Origin: Clostridia bacterium
Lineage (GTDB): Bacteria > Bacillota_A > Clostridia > Oscillospirales > CAG-272
DNA length: 7,680 bases
Reading direction: 5' to 3'
Assembly: GCA_017546745.1 (NCBI GenBank)
Contig: JAFYRZ010000081.1
Coordinates: 1 to 7,680 of the forward strand
Shown here: positions 5,657 through 7,680 of the stretch, piece after piece
How the letters are laid out: every line of letters starts with the position of its first letter
Numbering within the stretch: position 1 is the first letter of the stretch
Notes under the pieces: generated by a model
The model's database searches: none
What the model saw: the letters and a program-made list of their open reading frames with translations, nothing else
What the model was told of the DNA's origin: nothing
Position numbers and translations under genes: made by a program

Positions 5657-5886
5657 TTCGCGTATACCTCCGTCGGCAGGTAAAGCTCCTCAAAAAGCGT
5701 GCCGTGGGAAAGCGCGTTTTCAGCGGAAAAGAGCATACGAAATTTCTGCATCGGTACGTAGGCGTAGCCTATCGGCATATCGTCAAGGGGAATCCCCTTC
5801 TCGCCGTGTCCGTTATCACAGCCGTACTGACCGTTTCTTTGCCCCTCACCGGGGGCGACGGGATAACCGTTCTGATTTCTTTCCAT
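5653..5886 (-). CDS. cotJA: spore coat-associated protein CotJA
   Basis: The product is 77 residues, close to the usual 80. The conserved part is IPLDDMPIGYAYVPMQKFRM (32-51), then SAENALSHGTLFEELYLP (54-71), the CotJA core (small, soluble, with the AYVP-Q motif). The first 31 residues are rich in Gly, Asn and Gln and variable in the family. It is the first gene of cotJABC. ATG at 5886 is preceded by AAAGGGA at about ten bases, somewhat far but acceptable; an upstream in-frame TTG at 5973 would lie before the predicted transcription start and is rejected. Expression is probably restricted to the mother cell (promoter 5953-5981), and the mRNA starts with a stem-loop. Confidence 0.9.
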   Translation of the reverse strand: MERNQNGYPVAPGEGQRNGQYGCDNGHGEKGIPLDDMPIGYAYVPMQKFRMLFSAENALSHGTLFEELYLPTEVYAK

Positions 5887-5909
5887 TTTGATATTTCCCT
5901 TTATTTTTT

Positions 5910-5946
5910 GCGGTCCTTGGCGGCATGAGCCTTTTGCCAATACCGC
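5910..5946 (-). promoter_or_regulatory. stem-loop at the 5' end of the cotJ mRNA
   Basis: Nested pairing: 5910-5914 with 5942-5946, 5917-5921 with 5936-5940, and 5922-5924 with 5929-5931, with small internal loops. It starts at the base where transcription from the promoter at 5953-5981 should begin and ends just before the ribosome binding region. Such 5'-terminal hairpins stabilise some Firmicute mRNAs; that role is inferred. Read on +, it resembles a terminator with TGTTTTTATTTT behind it, but no + gene lies upstream. Confidence 0.55.
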
Positions 5947-5952
5947 TGTTTT

Positions 5953-5981
5953 TATTTTATGAAAGCTCCTCAAAAATGGTT
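5953..5981 (-). promoter_or_regulatory. candidate mother-cell (sigma-K-like) promoter of cotJABC
   Basis: On the - strand, AACC (5978-5981), a 16-base spacer and CATAAAATA (5953-5961). This fits the Bacillus sigma-K pattern (mACm, 16, CATAnnnTA) at every defined position. The -10 also matches 7 of 8 of the sigma-E form CATACAAT, but no sigma-E -35 is seen at the right distance. cotJ is sigma-E-dependent in B. subtilis, so the assignment is tentative. Confidence 0.5.
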
Positions 5982-6022
5982 AAAATAAAAAATGGCGCAA
6001 TTTGCCGAAAAAAGTATCGTTC

Positions 6023-6115
6023 CCCCACTTTTGAGGATAGAACATAATTATAATGTATATTATATCACCACTTTATTCCATTGTGTAAAAGATTAAATAC
6101 TATTATATCCCCACT
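6023..6115. repeat. CxCCACT motif three times at 43-base spacing in the cotJ-cysK intergenic region
   Basis: CCCCACT at 6023-6029, CACCACT at 6066-6072 and CCCCACT at 6109-6115, each exactly 43 bases apart. The second and third share a longer core, TATTATATCmCCACT (6058-6072 and 6101-6115). The gene-free region 5887-6251 otherwise holds the cotJ leader and promoter, the cysK promoter and AT-rich sequence; I see no T-box or S-box riboswitch. Confidence 0.55.
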
Positions 6116-6194
6116 CTTTATAACACTTAAAATTTCATTTTGTCTGATAAAAAGCAGGTCGGTTTTTGTTTTTTCAGAAAATCTTCTAAAAAGA

Positions 6195-6223
6195 TTGATT
6201 TTTATTACGTCTTTTGATAAAAT
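6195..6223 (+). promoter_or_regulatory. sigma-A promoter of cysK
   Basis: TTGATT (6195-6200), a 17-base spacer and TAAAAT (6218-6223) with TGA before the -10 (extended -10). Start would be near 6230, giving a leader of about 20 bases. A second TATAAT at 6225-6230 lacks a good -35. A weak AT hairpin (6180-6185 with 6191-6196) overlaps the -35. Confidence 0.55.
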
Positions 6224-6251
6224 ATATAATATAAATATTTTCGAGGTTTTT

Positions 6252-7187
6252 ATGGCAAGGATATACACGGGGCTTGGCGAGCTTATAGGAAAAACACCGC
6301 TCGTTGAGCTTAAAGGAATAGAAAAAGAGCTTGGACTTTGCGCAAGGCTTATTTGCAAGCTCGAGTCCTACAATCCTGCGGGTAGCGCTAAGGACAGGGT
6401 CGCTCTTGCGATGATAAATGACGGACTTGAAACCGGTAGGCTTACAAAGGAGTCGGTTATTATAGAGCCGACCTCCGGCAATACCGGAATAGGACTTGCG
6501 GCAGTCGGCGCGGCGCTTGGCATTAAGGTGGTTATCGTTATGCCCGACAGTATGTCTGTTGAGAGGCAGAGGCTTATGCGCGCCTACGGTGCGGAGCTTG
6601 TTTTGACCGAGGGGGCGCTTGGTATGGCTGGCGCTATCAAAAGGGCAGAGGAGCTGACGCGGGAAACCGCAGGCGGAATTATGCTCGGACAGTTCACGAA
6701 CCCGAAGAACCCCGAGGCACACTATGAAACGACAGGTCCGGAAATCTTTGAGGACACCGATGGCGAGATTGACTTTTTCGTGGCGGGTGTTGGCACGGGC
6801 GGAACGGTGAGCGGTGTCGGAAGATTTCTTAAGGAGAAGAATTCCGAAATAAGGGTGATAGGCGTTGAGCCGTCTGACTCTCCCGTTTTATCGGGTGGCA
6901 CGGCGGGCGCGCACAAGCTTCAGGGCATTGGCGCGGGATTTATACCCGAAACGCTTGATAGGGATATTATCGACGAGATTATTACGGTAAGCACTGACGA
7001 GGCTTATGCGGCAGGCAGGCTCATAGCTGTGCGCGAGGGTATTCTCGTTGGAATAAGCTCGGGCGCAGCTCTCCACGCGGCGATAGACGTCGCAAGAAAA
7101 AAAGAAAACGAGGGAAAGACGGTCGTCGCTCTTCTGCCCGACACGGGCGAGAGATACCTCTCCTCCGAGATGTTTTGTGAGGCGTAA
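6252..7187 (+). CDS. cysK: cysteine synthase A (O-acetylserine sulfhydrylase)
   Basis: The product is 311 residues, the normal length for this fold-type II PLP enzyme, which makes L-cysteine and acetate from O-acetylserine and sulfide in the cytoplasm. Visible features: NPAGSAKDR with the PLP-binding Lys47; PTSGNTG (73-79), which binds the substrate carboxylate; GTGGT (181-185), which holds the PLP phosphate; KLQGIGAGFIP (222-232), typical of CysK rather than cystathionine beta-synthase; and the ISSG turn (268-271) whose second serine contacts the PLP ring nitrogen. ATG at 6252 has GAGG five bases upstream; a longer in-frame start near 6081 would include the promoter and is rejected. No serine acetyltransferase gene is in view. 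The DUF4416 gene begins one base after its stop codon. Confidence 0.96.
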   Translation: MARIYTGLGELIGKTPLVELKGIEKELGLCARLICKLESYNPAGSAKDRVALAMINDGLETGRLTKESVIIEPTSGNTGIGLAAVGAALGIKVVIVMPDSMSVERQRLMRAYGAELVLTEGALGMAGAIKRAEELTRETAGGIMLGQFTNPKNPEAHYETTGPEIFEDTDGEIDFFVAGVGTGGTVSGVGRFLKEKNSEIRVIGVEPSDSPVLSGGTAGAHKLQGIGAGFIPETLDRDIIDEIITVSTDEAYAAGRLIAVREGILVGISSGAALHAAIDVARKKENEGKTVVALLPDTGERYLSSEMFCEA

Positions 7188-7188
7188 G

Positions 7189-7680
7189 GTGGGACAGGTA
7201 TTTAATTTTGACAAGGAAAAGCTTATAATCGGAGTTATCTATCACGACAAGGACGTGCTTGAGCGCGCGCTTGCAATACTTACCGAGAAATTTGGCGAGG
7301 TTGAGGACGTTTCGGAGGAGTTTTCCTTTTCCGAGGAATATTCAAGCTTTTACGACGAGGAGCTTGGCGGCGAGGGGCTCAGGAGAATTTACAGCTTTAA
7401 GGAGCTTGTTGACCCCGAGTATCAGGCGGAGATAAAGGAATTTACAAACGAGCTCGAATTAAAGCTCTCGCCCGAGGGGATGCGTCTTATAAACCTTGAC
7501 CCCGGCTTTATTAACCACGGAAGGCTCCTTCTTGCAACGACGAAGAATATGGGCTTCCGTATTCCATTAAAGCGCGGGATTTATGCAGAATTGACCCTCT
7601 TTTATGCGCGGGGCGGCTGGCAGAAGTTGCCCTGGACCTATCGAGATTATCAGTCAAAAAGGGTGCAGGACTTTCTTACC
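7189..7680 (+). CDS. DUF4416 family protein, partial at the 3' end
   Basis: The frame starts at GTG 7189, one base after the cysK TAA, with GAGG (7179-7182) six bases upstream inside the cysK end. It stays open through the window edge: 164 residues, probably nearly the whole protein. Family-like segments are KLIIGVIYHDKDVLERAL near the start, then EKFGEVEDVSEEFSFSEEYS with a following FYDEELGGEGLRRIYSF, then FTNELELKLSPEG, INLDPGFINHGRLLLATTKN, and GIYAELTLFYARGGWQKLPW followed by TYRDYQ. These match DUF4416, small soluble bacterial proteins of unknown biochemical role. No ATG occurs near the start, so the GTG is probably real. Tight spacing suggests co-transcription and coupling with cysK. 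Confidence 0.88.
   Translation, partial: MGQVFNFDKEKLIIGVIYHDKDVLERALAILTEKFGEVEDVSEEFSFSEEYSSFYDEELGGEGLRRIYSFKELVDPEYQAEIKEFTNELELKLSPEGMRLINLDPGFINHGRLLLATTKNMGFRIPLKRGIYAELTLFYARGGWQKLPWTYRDYQSKRVQDFLT

Noticed and set aside
5910..5960. Intrinsic terminator on the + strand
   Set aside because: The hairpin plus T-run looks right, but no + gene lies upstream. The T-run is the complement of the cotJ -10 region, so a 5' mRNA hairpin on the - strand explains it better.
6060..6251. T-box, S-box or other riboswitch upstream of cysK
   Set aside because: No T-box core or SAM-riboswitch-like conserved helices are visible, and the predicted leader is only about 20 bases. The weak AT hairpin at 6180-6196 lies within the promoter.
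6081..6251. Longer cysK N-terminus from an upstream ATG
   Set aside because: It would span the promoter, has no ribosome binding site and adds residues absent from the family; 6252 gives the standard N-terminus.
6186..6722. Open frame on the - strand opposite cysK
   Set aside because: Antisense to the strongly recognised cysK, with no family resemblance or initiation signal.

Overview
The window looks like chromosomal DNA from a spore-forming member of the Clostridia (Firmicutes/Bacillota). The evidence is a complete cotJABC spore-coat operon, strong AGGAGG-type ribosome binding sites, sigma-A promoters of TTGAxx-17-TATAAT form, a DUF421 membrane protein and a small clostridial-type protein. 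Most genes have moderate GC, but one block (about 3480-4745) is visibly AT-rich.

Layout: 1-336 is the 3' end of a + strand multi-pass membrane protein, perhaps a polysaccharide flippase. typA/bipA (499-2343) lies on the - strand with a clear promoter and terminator. Diverging from it on the + strand are a DUF421 protein (2471-3145) and an unlisted 55-residue protein (3185-3352), which ends at a bidirectional terminator. Then come two AT-rich - strand genes of unknown function: a lipoprotein (3509-4096) and a two-CxxC zinc-ribbon protein (4268-4648). Next, also on the - strand, is cotJA-cotJB-cotJC (5886 down to 4833), with overlapping genes. A 365-base intergenic region separates it from the divergent pair cysK (6252-7187) and a DUF4416 protein (GTG start at 7189, running off the window).

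The most unusual part is 3400-4865. The last 10 codons of cotJC plus the adjoining downstream hairpin are duplicated 1414 bases away, beyond the two AT-rich genes (49 of 52 bases identical, all three differences synonymous in the cotJC frame). That distal copy continues into a second repeat, 23 bases of which recur exactly after the zinc-ribbon gene. Each AT-rich gene is also preceded by a related element in which a terminator's U-tract forms the -35 box of the next promoter (TTTACT-17-TATAAT). The block therefore reads as an array of small accessory gene modules inserted behind the spore-coat operon, with no recombinase in view. The mechanism is inference.

Regulation: cotJ has a good match to a late mother-cell (sigma-K-like) promoter whose predicted start coincides with a 37-nt stem-loop at the very 5' end of the mRNA. 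cysK has an extended -10 promoter. Between them, a CxCCACT core motif occurs three times at exactly 43-base spacing.
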